A stretch of 56,414 bases of DNA from contig NZ_KB892390.1 in assembly GCF_000373765.1 (NCBI RefSeq), positions 1 through 56,414 on the forward strand. The letters are read 5' to 3'. Shown here in pieces: positions 17,037-24,653 of this stretch; position 1 is the first letter of the stretch, and every line of letters begins with the position of its first letter. A program made the position numbers and the translations under genes. The notes under the pieces are model-generated. The model did not search any database. It was not told where the DNA came from and saw only the letters and a program-made list of their open reading frames with translations. Source of the DNA: Legionella shakespearei DSM 23087. GTDB lineage: Bacteria; Pseudomonadota; Gammaproteobacteria; Legionellales; Legionellaceae.

Positions 17037-17334
17037 ATATCAAATCCCTTAAATCAAATCAGTCCTTTATAAGCCTCATATTAAGCAGAAATAATTAAGA
17101 AGTTCAAGAATATTTTTAATACAAAATTGTTAATAAGCGATTTTTTTAGATCAAGTTATGATCATTTTGTGACGAAAGTTGGACAGATTAAAAATAACTG
17201 TTTGATTATTTTAGCAATTTTATCAGAAAACTGGAGTGATTGATTTCCGGAAGGGGAAAAACTTAAATTCCATGTGTTCAGTAATTTTAACGTGAGTTAT
17301 GGATAAGAAGATTGATTTAAATAGATAAAAAACT

Positions 17335-17370
17335 GTAGCCTTGATGCAGTGATAGCGAAATCAAGGCTAC
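17335..17370. repeat. Family H palindromic repeat, intact copy
   Basis: GTAGCCTTGATGCAGTGATA...ATCAAGGCTAC forms a hairpin of about 36 bases. This copy is the uninterrupted counterpart of the H copy at 53189 that carries an insertion. The preceding AT-rich leader (AAAAAACT) is shared by both copies. Confidence 0.8.
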
Positions 17371-17433
17371 GCCTATTTTAAATTAATTCTTTTAACTTAA
17401 AGGCAGTGTGCTCAGCCCGAACTCACGTTAATT

Positions 17434-17585
17434 TTAAGGAAACCGAGCCGCGACCGTCAGGAAGCGGAATTTTTGTTGAGGCACAGAGCCCTGTGTCGCT
17501 CGACCTATGTAGTAGGTGTGGGAAATAAAGTATGTGCGCATACAACTGTTCCGCTCCCTGACGGTCGCGGCTCGGTTTCCTTTAA
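17434..17585. repeat. Family D long palindromic repeat
   Basis: Arms TTAAGGAAACCGAGCCGCG / CGCGGCTCGGTTTCCTTTAA bracket a loop of about 90 bases. The stems continue through ACCGTCAGG and CCTGACGGT. Another complete copy is at 20064-20181 and a left half-copy at 42404-42457. Confidence 0.88.
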
Positions 17586-17632
17586 TTAATGAGAGTAGGA
17601 GCAAGCCTGCTAAAGGTTTGTTACTGCCCTTA

Positions 17633-19834
17633 CTATGGTGCTACTGCTGGCGCTGCATCTGTGTCTTCAACAAATGAGAGCACTTCTTTATCCAGAGCAC
17701 GTATTTCTTCACCCGATGGGGTCTGGGTAAAAAACCAGTAATTGCCAGTATTTCTCTTCTTGACATCATTAGCAAAACCTAAAGTAAAGGTCGTAATCAG
17801 AATGTTGGCGATTACAATTAAAACTTTTTGCAGCCAGGATGTTATTTCTGGATCAACTATATTTAAAATATTCTTTTCCGCTTCATGAATTCTGGCAGAT
17901 AAATCAACGCCTGATTGAGTAATTCCGTCGTAAGCAATGCAATATATGGTCTTTCTATACTCTTCATCGGCTCGTTGCCACTTACCCACTTTATCTCTGT
18001 CTGAGGAGGATTTAAGCAAACGTTCATGAATGCCTTTGCATTGAGCTTCCACCTTTAAAATAATCTGCCTGAATCTGTCTGACTGCACATTATTAGCAGC
18101 AGCTAATGCAACAATTTCATTGTTAAATTTCAATTCCTGCATTTGATTCACACAAATGTATCGTGTATATAAATCTTGCGCCAAAGGCAGCAACTCGGTG
18201 TCTTTCATTTCGAGAACAGCTTTACCCTGAGTCGGAATGCCCTTTTGGATGCCTTTATAAAGAAGGTTAATTAACTCATTCCTGTGATTCGTATTTTCAA
18301 CCAACGCCAAACCGGGTAAGAACATACGCAGGATCTGTCCTTGATTATTCTGCTTCAATACCAGTTTGTAGGCATCGGCCTGAGTTATCCCTGCTTTTCT
18401 CAATACGTCCAGGGAACGGCTTAATTCAATCAGCTCTTTTTCATCCAGATTTTTTAAATCTGATTTCTTTAACTGATAGTCCTTAAACTCAGCAGAATAG
18501 TGATACGCAATGCTTTTTTGCAAGTGTATTTGCGGCCTTAATGCCAACTTTTGCAACTCTTTAATCGAAATTACTGTTTTAGTCTGATCCAAATCAATCA
18601 GGGTAGCAGCCAACATGGGATATTTTTCCGTAGCAGCAACCAGTTCCTTTAATTCCTGCAAAGTAAAATGACCTTTTCCCCAAAAAATAAGACATAGTTT
18701 CTTACTGTTTTCATCACCTAAGGCATCAATAAAACTTAATTGTTCCTTTTTTTCCGGATAAGCGAAGTATTCCTGAAAATGCTGGGTAATTCCCAATTCG
18801 GCGAGCAAAGCATAAGAATGATAATAAGCCGGGTTGATAAGAATGGATTGCACTAAATCCCGGCTGTAAGGTTTGGTAACTAAAACAGGAAGCAGTCGAA
18901 TTTGCTCTTCATCCCACATCAGTGCCCGCATATCTCTTATAAAGTCATGATTCTGCAGTACATTCTGGCTTTGTTCCAAAACACCATCCTTATAAAAAAC
19001 CAGAACCATTTGTAATATGCTTTTATCAAGGGCTTCGTCTTCAGTCAGGGTCAAACCTTCTAATACCGGTCGCAATTTACCATTCTCAGAGAGATAATCC
19101 CTTAACAGTACTGGAGATAAATGCAATTTGTATTGAATAATTAAATCACGGGCACGATTAGGATTAACCAGTTCAGGATTCAGTTCTGTATTCCGGATAA
19201 AGGTGGGTAACAAGGACAGTTCAGCAAAATCCGGATCAATTTCTTCCTGTTCTGCTTTAATTTTATTCTGTAGGAAATCTCGGATAATGGGTAAATCAAT
19301 TTGTTCCATCAATGGGTTGTCAAATACATCCGTCTGGACTACTTTTACCCCATGCATGTTTGATTTGATGTAAGGCGCTAAATCAAACCCGGACAAAAGT
19401 ATCACTGTCCTGTCTTTAGGCTCTAAATGACTATTAACGGTAAAACCCAACAGCCATTGATCAGGATGGTCACGCCGATAAAGTAACATTAAACCACAGG
19501 GTTCTTGCTTGTCATTAACAAAGCCAAAATCATCTCTGACGTAATTGGCTGCATAGTCCATGATCTCTTCATCTTTTTGCATTAATGGCGGGTTTTCATT
19601 ACCTAAAAGCAGGCAAAGGCTTCCTCCAGAAGTATTTCCCTGTGAAAAAACTTTCCCTGTGCGCCAGGTATTAATAAAAGTCTTGGCTTGAGCTTCTGTA
19701 CCCAGGAAAGGAGTGCGGGGAAGATCTTTATTAATTGTACTCAGATCATCGGCATCATCGTAGACTTTTATTACACAATCCTGCCCAAATGCCTGAAAAA
19801 TCTGCTCTGCATTTCCTTGTACTAAAAAAGCCAT
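17633..19834 (-). CDS. Large unrecognised protein, candidate effector
   Basis: 733 aa from the ATG at 19834 (a TTG 15 bases upstream is less likely; GAGAG precedes the ATG). I do not recognise the family. The N-terminal third is mixed alpha/beta with many aspartates. The middle is helical and leucine-rich (LDEKELIELSRSLDVLRKA). Near the C-terminus is one hydrophobic segment (VLIVIANILITTFTLGFAND), then a basic stretch and the phrase YWFFTQTPSGEE. I remember similar TFTLG...FF...T phrases near the ends of other Legionella secreted proteins, but cannot verify this. No signal peptide. Its position beside the MavQ-like gene and a secreted protease suggests an effector role, which is inference. 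Confidence 0.75.
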   Translation of the reverse strand: MAFLVQGNAEQIFQAFGQDCVIKVYDDADDLSTINKDLPRTPFLGTEAQAKTFINTWRTGKVFSQGNTSGGSLCLLLGNENPPLMQKDEEIMDYAANYVRDDFGFVNDKQEPCGLMLLYRRDHPDQWLLGFTVNSHLEPKDRTVILLSGFDLAPYIKSNMHGVKVVQTDVFDNPLMEQIDLPIIRDFLQNKIKAEQEEIDPDFAELSLLPTFIRNTELNPELVNPNRARDLIIQYKLHLSPVLLRDYLSENGKLRPVLEGLTLTEDEALDKSILQMVLVFYKDGVLEQSQNVLQNHDFIRDMRALMWDEEQIRLLPVLVTKPYSRDLVQSILINPAYYHSYALLAELGITQHFQEYFAYPEKKEQLSFIDALGDENSKKLCLIFWGKGHFTLQELKELVAATEKYPMLAATLIDLDQTKTVISIKELQKLALRPQIHLQKSIAYHYSAEFKDYQLKKSDLKNLDEKELIELSRSLDVLRKAGITQADAYKLVLKQNNQGQILRMFLPGLALVENTNHRNELINLLYKGIQKGIPTQGKAVLEMKDTELLPLAQDLYTRYICVNQMQELKFNNEIVALAAANNVQSDRFRQIILKVEAQCKGIHERLLKSSSDRDKVGKWQRADEEYRKTIYCIAYDGITQSGVDLSARIHEAEKNILNIVDPEITSWLQKVLIVIANILITTFTLGFANDVKKRNTGNYWFFTQTPSGEEIRALDKEVLSFVEDTDAAPAVAP

Positions 19835-19921
19835 AGTAAATACTCTCAAAACTACAAACTGCGAATATTATAACCAAATTTATCAGTGAATAGTAAGTTT
19901 TTTAGAAAATAAATATAAATA

Positions 19922-20012
19922 GTAGCCCGGTCTGCTTACAGCTGACTATTCTACACATCTTAGCCATTACCCGATCCACGGCGTCCTGAGCTGAAGTATC
20001 TCCCCGAAAATG
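19922..20012. repeat. Family A half-copy followed by degenerate C fragment
   Basis: GTAGCCCGGTCTGCTTACAG begins at 19922 without a matching right arm. A decayed C-like piece (CGTCCTGAGCTGAAGTATCTCC) ends near 20012. Both appear to be eroded copies. Confidence 0.55.
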
Positions 20013-20063
20013 ATTTATTTATCAGCACTACCTCTTCTGTTTGCTTATGCTCTCAGTTACCTA

Positions 20064-20181
20064 AAGAAAACCGAGCCGCGACCGTGAGGGAGCGGAAATT
20101 TTGGATGTACACCTAATGAGTAATCAACAAGGGAGTGCATCGAACTGTTCCGCTCCCTCACGGTCGCGGCTCGGTTTTCTT
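20064..20181. repeat. Family D long palindromic repeat
   Basis: 118-base inverted repeat: AAGAAAACCGAGCCGCGACC on the left and its complement on the right, with GTGAGGGAGCGGAA / TTCCGCTCCCTCAC extending the stem. The central loop is about 50 bases. Confidence 0.9.
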
Positions 20182-20258
20182 GGCATGATGCTCTTTTGTA
20201 CTCTTGATTAGCGAGTCACAATACAGGCTCAAGGGAAAATTTCGTGGGGATTTCCCAA

Positions 20259-20356
20259 GTCCTGAGCGCGTCTTTTGGCGCGAAGGATCTCCTGAAAGCG
20301 GCATGGTGCCAGTATTTGGAGATCCTTCGCGCCAAAAGACGCGCTCAGGACGACGT
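20259..20356. repeat. Family C long palindromic repeat
   Basis: GTCCTGAGCGCGTCTTTTGG and its exact complement at the right end bracket the loop AAAGCGGCATGGTGCCAGT. The element ends 20 bases from the stop codon of the M4 protease gene. Confidence 0.9.
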
Positions 20357-20375
20357 GAACCAGGCTACGGCTTGA

Positions 20376-22034
20376 TCAAGCCTTGTGCATGGGGCAAACA
20401 ACACCAACTTCTGCAAATGCTTCAATTACGGGTGTTTTATCCATACGCCTGTCTATGGTTGCCTGTATGACACCGCAAGCGGCAAAATCATAATAGGCGA
20501 TAGGAGACCAATAGTTCATATTGGCATCAACCATGACCTGAAATGCCCTTTGAATAGACCAACCCGGTTTGTGAGCCAACAAATAGAACGCCCGGTTAAA
20601 TACCCCGCTACTACCATGGACATCCAGCTTGTCAGTAAAATCAGCAGCATTGCCAATAGAAAACCCGTCTTTAGCGGGATCATCCATATAGCGCATGGGC
20701 TGTCCGCCTTTTACTGCTTCACGCCCTATAGTCCAGTCTTCACCATCCCAATACCAGGGATAATCACGGCGCAGGTACTCTTGTAAAGCAATTGCGGCCA
20801 TATCAGAAAAAGATTCATTAATACCGCCCGACTGCCCTTCATACATCAGGCCAGAATGTAATGCGGTAAAATTATGGGATAATTCATGCCCCAATACTGA
20901 TTGGGCAGGAGCAGTCAGGAACTCGTTGCCATTACCAATAACAATCTGCTGATGCGCTACAAGGGTTCCATCTACAATAATGGTTGGAACGGCAAAGGCA
21001 TTATCCATATCGCCCAAATGAGTATAGGCACGCAATGGCAAATCATCGCCTATAGGTTTTTTGACGCCATACACCTTCTCATACATATCCAGAGTCTGTT
21101 GGGCAAAGTACATGGTGTCATTTACGGGAGAAAAGGCATAATTCACCGGGCCAGTGGCGCCATCAGCGTAATTTAAATACAAGTTCGTATCATCACAGGG
21201 GTAAGAAAATGCTTGTAACTTCAGCATGGATTCTGCAAAGGTAGTAATGGGGAACACATCATATCCCAAATTGTAGTTCCTTAGATTCATTACTTTTATT
21301 GAATCATTTTCAACCGTACAGGTACCGTCTTTGACCGAAACATCAAACTTTCCCAAAGAGGGCAGGCCGGGTAAGGCATTGCCATGCTGGAACATGCCGC
21401 TACGATAGGGAAGAGGGAAAGCATTTCCACCCAACCCCTGACCTATCCGCTCATGACGCACCTCGTCCCATTGTTTTAATAGTTCGCCACTATTGGCATC
21501 AACAATGTAATTGGGAGCCTTGATGCGCGTTTTTTTACTGTTGCTGTAATAGGATAAATGATAAGCCAGGTGCGCTTTATTATCATTATCAATAAAAATA
21601 ACTTTAGTTGTATTCTGAAATTTGATGGGGTCGCGGACCGTACCAAGAATTTTTTTCTCTATGTCGCTGGCAGAAAAAACGCCGTTAATGCTGTGCACAT
21701 CCTTTTCAATTCCGGTAATATTCATTCCGGTTACCGTTTCTTTACCGCCGTCTTTAGAGTGGTAAATAACCTGGTAGCCCCAAACAGGGATCCCTTTGTA
21801 GGTAATCTGGTAGCGGGTATGTCTGGTTTTCCCTTTAGATTCGTCTTGCAATTGCAATTCATAATCACTTTGCTTGCCAGCAACTGATTTGATTACGCCC
21901 TTTTTGATTAAAGGGTTTTGTTTAACTGGTGGCAGAGATTTGTTGGCGTCTCCCCAAACCATACTTTGCGTAGCGGCGTGAATCGATGAAGCAACAGCCG
22001 AAATGACAAGTAATGAAACAATCCGTTTTTTCAT
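20376..22034 (-). CDS. Exported M4 (thermolysin-family) zinc metalloprotease preproenzyme
   Basis: 552 aa from the ATG at 22034, chosen because it gives a signal peptide (MKKRIVSLLVISAVASSIHA) and follows AGGATGAT. The propeptide (about 25-200) has the FTP-type sequence RYQITYKGIPVWGYQV. The catalytic domain has HELSH at 383-387 with the third zinc ligand E407 in GGINESFSD, and a DVHGSSGVFN segment carrying the second catalytic histidine. Legionella secretes related proteases (ProA) through the type II system. I infer the same route, giving an extracellular broad-specificity protease. It is a different locus from proA, so I give no symbol. Confidence 0.93.
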   Translation of the reverse strand: MKKRIVSLLVISAVASSIHAATQSMVWGDANKSLPPVKQNPLIKKGVIKSVAGKQSDYELQLQDESKGKTRHTRYQITYKGIPVWGYQVIYHSKDGGKETVTGMNITGIEKDVHSINGVFSASDIEKKILGTVRDPIKFQNTTKVIFIDNDNKAHLAYHLSYYSNSKKTRIKAPNYIVDANSGELLKQWDEVRHERIGQGLGGNAFPLPYRSGMFQHGNALPGLPSLGKFDVSVKDGTCTVENDSIKVMNLRNYNLGYDVFPITTFAESMLKLQAFSYPCDDTNLYLNYADGATGPVNYAFSPVNDTMYFAQQTLDMYEKVYGVKKPIGDDLPLRAYTHLGDMDNAFAVPTIIVDGTLVAHQQIVIGNGNEFLTAPAQSVLGHELSHNFTALHSGLMYEGQSGGINESFSDMAAIALQEYLRRDYPWYWDGEDWTIGREAVKGGQPMRYMDDPAKDGFSIGNAADFTDKLDVHGSSGVFNRAFYLLAHKPGWSIQRAFQVMVDANMNYWSPIAYYDFAACGVIQATIDRRMDKTPVIEAFAEVGVVCPMHKA

Positions 22035-22265
22035 AGTATCATCCTGAATTTTTGCCGAAATTCCATCCTGCACTTTTTTCGCAACAAAAACAATCAGAAA
22101 ATTCAAATTTAAGTAAAATTTTCTGATTTTATACCTGACATTACAATTTATACTCATATATTGCTTTTTATGTTAAAAAAATTGCCATTGAATCGTTACA
22201 AAAAGAATTAATGTGTTATAACGGTCTTTGACCCCACCTGTTACTTATATTTGGAGGATGTTATT

Positions 22266-23432
22266 ATGCCCAAACTTCGTAATAATCTGGAACTTGCCTC
22301 TCCCCGAGGTCGTCTGCCTGGCACTATTGCCTCATCCCTTTCGAAAGGAATTACAGAAAAGACCATTCAGGAAGATCAACACGGGGTATTTTACCTGGCT
22401 AAAACACCGGATGAACTAACAGTTGAAGATGTTTTTAGGGGTTACCTCAGTGAAGAAAGCTTAAAAAACCCAACGCCTGGGACAACAGCCCATATTTTTT
22501 CTTTACAGTTGGAGCGCGCCTTTCTTGAAATTCTGGTTCCGCGTATGGTACAGAAATTATTTCGTGGTGCAGTACAGGCTCCTGATACCTTTTTACATGT
22601 CAGTGAGGATAAATCCATCTGGATACTTTCTCGCTTTATGAATAGTTTTTGCGAGTTTCTGGCGAACAAGGATGTGATAAAGGCACATGCGCCGCTGTTT
22701 GATGTCACCCATTTGCCGAAAAGGGCCGAGCTGTGCCTGACAGCGGAAGAAGCCCAGATTGTTGGTCAGCTCTATGCTGTGGCCTTAGTGTTTAACCTGT
22801 GGGATTTATTAAATTCCAAATTATTAAATTCAGGTTATTGTGTTACTAATGACAAGAGGATGGCAGCTATTGTTGATTTTGGTTGTGGCGTTCACATCAG
22901 TTACAAGGGAAGGCACAACGACACCTTGGCACTGGATGATCCTCATTTCGTACCCCAAAAAAAGATTGATTATACCTTTTTCGGCAAAAATTACAGAGAC
23001 CATTACCGTCATGCCCACGCATTACCCTTTGATGGATTAGTTGCCCCTTTGCTGCCTCATACTATTATTCCTGACCTGTTCGACATGTCTGAAAATGACC
23101 CGGTTAGCCAAAAGATGCTGGAGGGATTTACCCAGGCCTTAACTCTGGCAGAAAGGAATATGGCTGAAAATCCCCATTTGCTGGAAGAGGCTTTTGAGGA
23201 TGCTTATAATGGGATCAGCCTTGATTCTTTAGTACAGGCTCCTGAATTAAAAGCGCATTTGAATAGTGATTTTTATAACCTGTCAGGAGAAGGGAAACAT
23301 GTATTGTCTGACATAATTCAGCAAAGGCTTTCCGGGGCAATAAAACTTATTCCTCAATTCAGGAAAGGTATCTCTGCAACAGCAATTCAGGAGGAAGTCA
23401 GAGATCATTATTATTTTTCCCAACATTGGTAA
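22266..23432 (+). CDS. Unrecognised protein with kinase-like catalytic and DFG-like motifs
   Basis: 388 aa from the ATG at 22266, preceded by a strong GGAGGATG site. No family recognised. Two stretches recall the atypical kinases of the PI kinase/HipA type: a catalytic-loop-like NLWDLLNSKLLNSG around residues 182-195 and a metal-loop-like AAIVDFGCG about 20 residues later. A candidate ATP lysine lies in GVFYLAKTPDE near residue 45. Order and spacing are right for such a fold, but the histidine usually seen in the loop is missing. No signal peptide or membrane segment. It shares a divergent gap with the M4 protease and lies in the MavQ accessory block, so an effector role is possible. Kinase activity is a hypothesis only. 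Confidence 0.65.
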   Translation: MPKLRNNLELASPRGRLPGTIASSLSKGITEKTIQEDQHGVFYLAKTPDELTVEDVFRGYLSEESLKNPTPGTTAHIFSLQLERAFLEILVPRMVQKLFRGAVQAPDTFLHVSEDKSIWILSRFMNSFCEFLANKDVIKAHAPLFDVTHLPKRAELCLTAEEAQIVGQLYAVALVFNLWDLLNSKLLNSGYCVTNDKRMAAIVDFGCGVHISYKGRHNDTLALDDPHFVPQKKIDYTFFGKNYRDHYRHAHALPFDGLVAPLLPHTIIPDLFDMSENDPVSQKMLEGFTQALTLAERNMAENPHLLEEAFEDAYNGISLDSLVQAPELKAHLNSDFYNLSGEGKHVLSDIIQQRLSGAIKLIPQFRKGISATAIQEEVRDHYYFSQHW

Positions 23433-23443
23433 GTAAACAAAAG

Positions 23444-24295
23444 ATGAATTACAACATTATAGGCTCAGGGCGATTAGGCAATAATATTGCTCTGGCTTTT
23501 TCGACGGCCAAACTGGCATCATTGCAGGGTATATACAATCGTTCGCCAGAATCAGCGCAGCAATTATGCAGCAAAATAAATACAGGCAAGGTGATTTCTT
23601 CGCTATCAGAATTACCTCCTGCAGATATTACCTGGATTACCTGTAATGATGATTCTATTGCTTCTGTGGTTGCAAATCTGATGGAACATGCGCAAATTAA
23701 GCCAGGCAGTTTTATAATTCACTGTAGTGGTGTTTTAAATTCAGCCATACTCGCCCCTCTGAAAAAGCAGGGCTGCCTTGTAGCCAGCTGCCATCCCTTG
23801 AAAGCATTTAAAACAGGTTATTTATCAGCAGATGCGCTCCTGCAGGTTGATTGTGTGATGGAGGGTGATGCTGCTGTCTGTGATTGGCTGGATTTTGCAT
23901 TGAAACAATTAGGCGCTAATGTGATTCGCATTAAGCCGGAGGCAAAAGTTATTTATCATGCGGCGGCTGTCATTGCTTCAAATTATTTAATTACCTTAGC
24001 TTCATGCAGCGAGGCCTTGTTAGAGCAAGCGGGAATAAGCCAGCAACAGGCGCGGTCAATGATGTGTCATCTGATGCAGGGTAATCTTGATAATATGCAA
24101 CAGGCTCAAGATCTTAGGGATGCACTTACAGGCCCATTAATGAGAGGGGATATAGCAACACTTGCTTTGCATCTGCAGGCAATAGGGGATCCAGTGGTGA
24201 ATAATTTATATAAGGCGGCTGGTTTAGCTACCTTGCCTATTACGTCGTTAAGTGAAGAACAGAAGCAAGATATCGCCAATTTATTTGGGCAGTAA
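23444..24295 (+). CDS. Rossmann-like and DUF2520 domain protein, putative NAD(P) oxidoreductase
   Basis: 283 aa from the ATG at 23444 (an upstream TTG overlaps the previous gene). The N-terminus has the dinucleotide loop GSGRLGNNIA (residues 6-15), followed by a Rossmann-type fold. The SCHPLKAF and EAKVIYHAAAVIASNYLI segments are typical of the DUF2520 family related to ProC and 6-phosphogluconate dehydrogenase. The substrate is unknown. Some family members are annotated as ketopantoate or pyrroline reductase-like without proof. It begins 11 bases after the preceding gene and is likely co-transcribed with it. A parS-like site begins five bases after its stop codon. Confidence 0.82.
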   Translation: MNYNIIGSGRLGNNIALAFSTAKLASLQGIYNRSPESAQQLCSKINTGKVISSLSELPPADITWITCNDDSIASVVANLMEHAQIKPGSFIIHCSGVLNSAILAPLKKQGCLVASCHPLKAFKTGYLSADALLQVDCVMEGDAAVCDWLDFALKQLGANVIRIKPEAKVIYHAAAVIASNYLITLASCSEALLEQAGISQQQARSMMCHLMQGNLDNMQQAQDLRDALTGPLMRGDIATLALHLQAIGDPVVNNLYKAAGLATLPITSLSEEQKQDIANLFGQ

Positions 24296-24299
24296 TGAT

Positions 24300-24315
24300 T
24301 GTTTCACGGGAAACA
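24300..24315. other. parS-like site, one mismatch
   Basis: TGTTTCACGGGAAACA differs from the ParB-binding consensus TGTTTCACGTGAAACA at one central base, which breaks the palindrome. It lies about 25 kb left of dnaA, just after the DUF2520 gene. May be a weak or decayed parS. Confidence 0.5.
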
Positions 24316-24331
24316 TCTCAATAACGGTATT

Positions 24332-24399
24332 TGTAGCCCGGTCTGCTTGCAGCCGGGATCGAATGGGCACGATCCCGGCTGCAAGCAGACCGGGCTACA
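24332..24399. repeat. Family A palindromic repeat
   Basis: Arms TGTAGCCCGGTCTGCTTGCA and its complement with the spacer GAATGGGCAC; nearly perfect inverted repeat of 68 bases between the convergent DUF2520 gene and parC. Confidence 0.88.
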
Positions 24400-24435
24400 A
24401 GGCTGTATATGGAATGAATTCATTACCACTTCGAT

Positions 24436-24468
24436 CCCGTATTACGGCTGGCGCCTAATACGGGCTAC
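24436..24468. repeat. Family B palindromic repeat, minimal hairpin
   Basis: CCCGTATTACGGCTGGCG then CCTAATACGGGCTAC. It has the same hairpin as other B copies with a different loop. Confidence 0.7.
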
Positions 24469-24490
24469 ACGTGCTGTCTCTTACTACACT

Positions 24491-24605
24491 CCGATCTACG
24501 TCGTCCTGAGCGCGTCTTTTGGCGCGAAGGATCTCCTAAAAGCGGCATGGTGCCAGTATTTGGAGATCCTTCGCGCAAAAAGACGCAGGACGACGTAGAT
24601 CGGGG
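24491..24605. repeat. Family C long palindromic repeat with small internal deletion
   Basis: CCGATCTACGTCGTCCTGAG opens and the complement CGTAGATCGGGG closes it. The right arm reads GACGCAGGACGACG, lacking the GCTC of other copies. Followed by a family A half arm (GCAGACCGGGCTAC, 24627-24640), so several families are stacked here. Confidence 0.85.
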
Positions 24606-24653
24606 CATGGCAAAGATCAATTGCGAGCAGACCGGGCTACAGCCCCTGCTTGT

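Larger units (their letters stand above)
17037..17632. other. Gene-free accessory spacer with repeat mosaic
   Basis: 596 bases between the MavQ-like gene and the next leftward gene. The AT-rich part at 17037-17280 should carry the mavQ promoter. The part from about 17288 is a mosaic: a family I end (17288-17310), a family H hairpin (17335-17370), an E-type end (17392-17407), a reversed I end (17410-17430) and a complete D palindrome (17434-17585). Confidence 0.65.
19835..20375. other. Gene-free spacer filled with repeats
   Basis: 541 bases. The right flank of the gene at 17633-19834 is AT-rich and should hold its promoter. Then come an A half-element (19922-19943), a degenerate C fragment (19974-20012), a full D palindrome (20064-20181) and a C element (20259-20356). 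Confidence 0.65.

Noticed and set aside
17090..17115. Two TTAAT-type half sites upstream of mavQ as a PmrA box
   Set aside because: The half sites (CTTAATTAT and CTTAATATG) are 14 bases apart instead of the 11 expected for the PmrA element; not enough.
17288..17310. TTATCCATA in the ends of family I elements as DnaA boxes
   Set aside because: One mismatch from the box and carried in many repeat copies; no clustering, so no support for DnaA binding.
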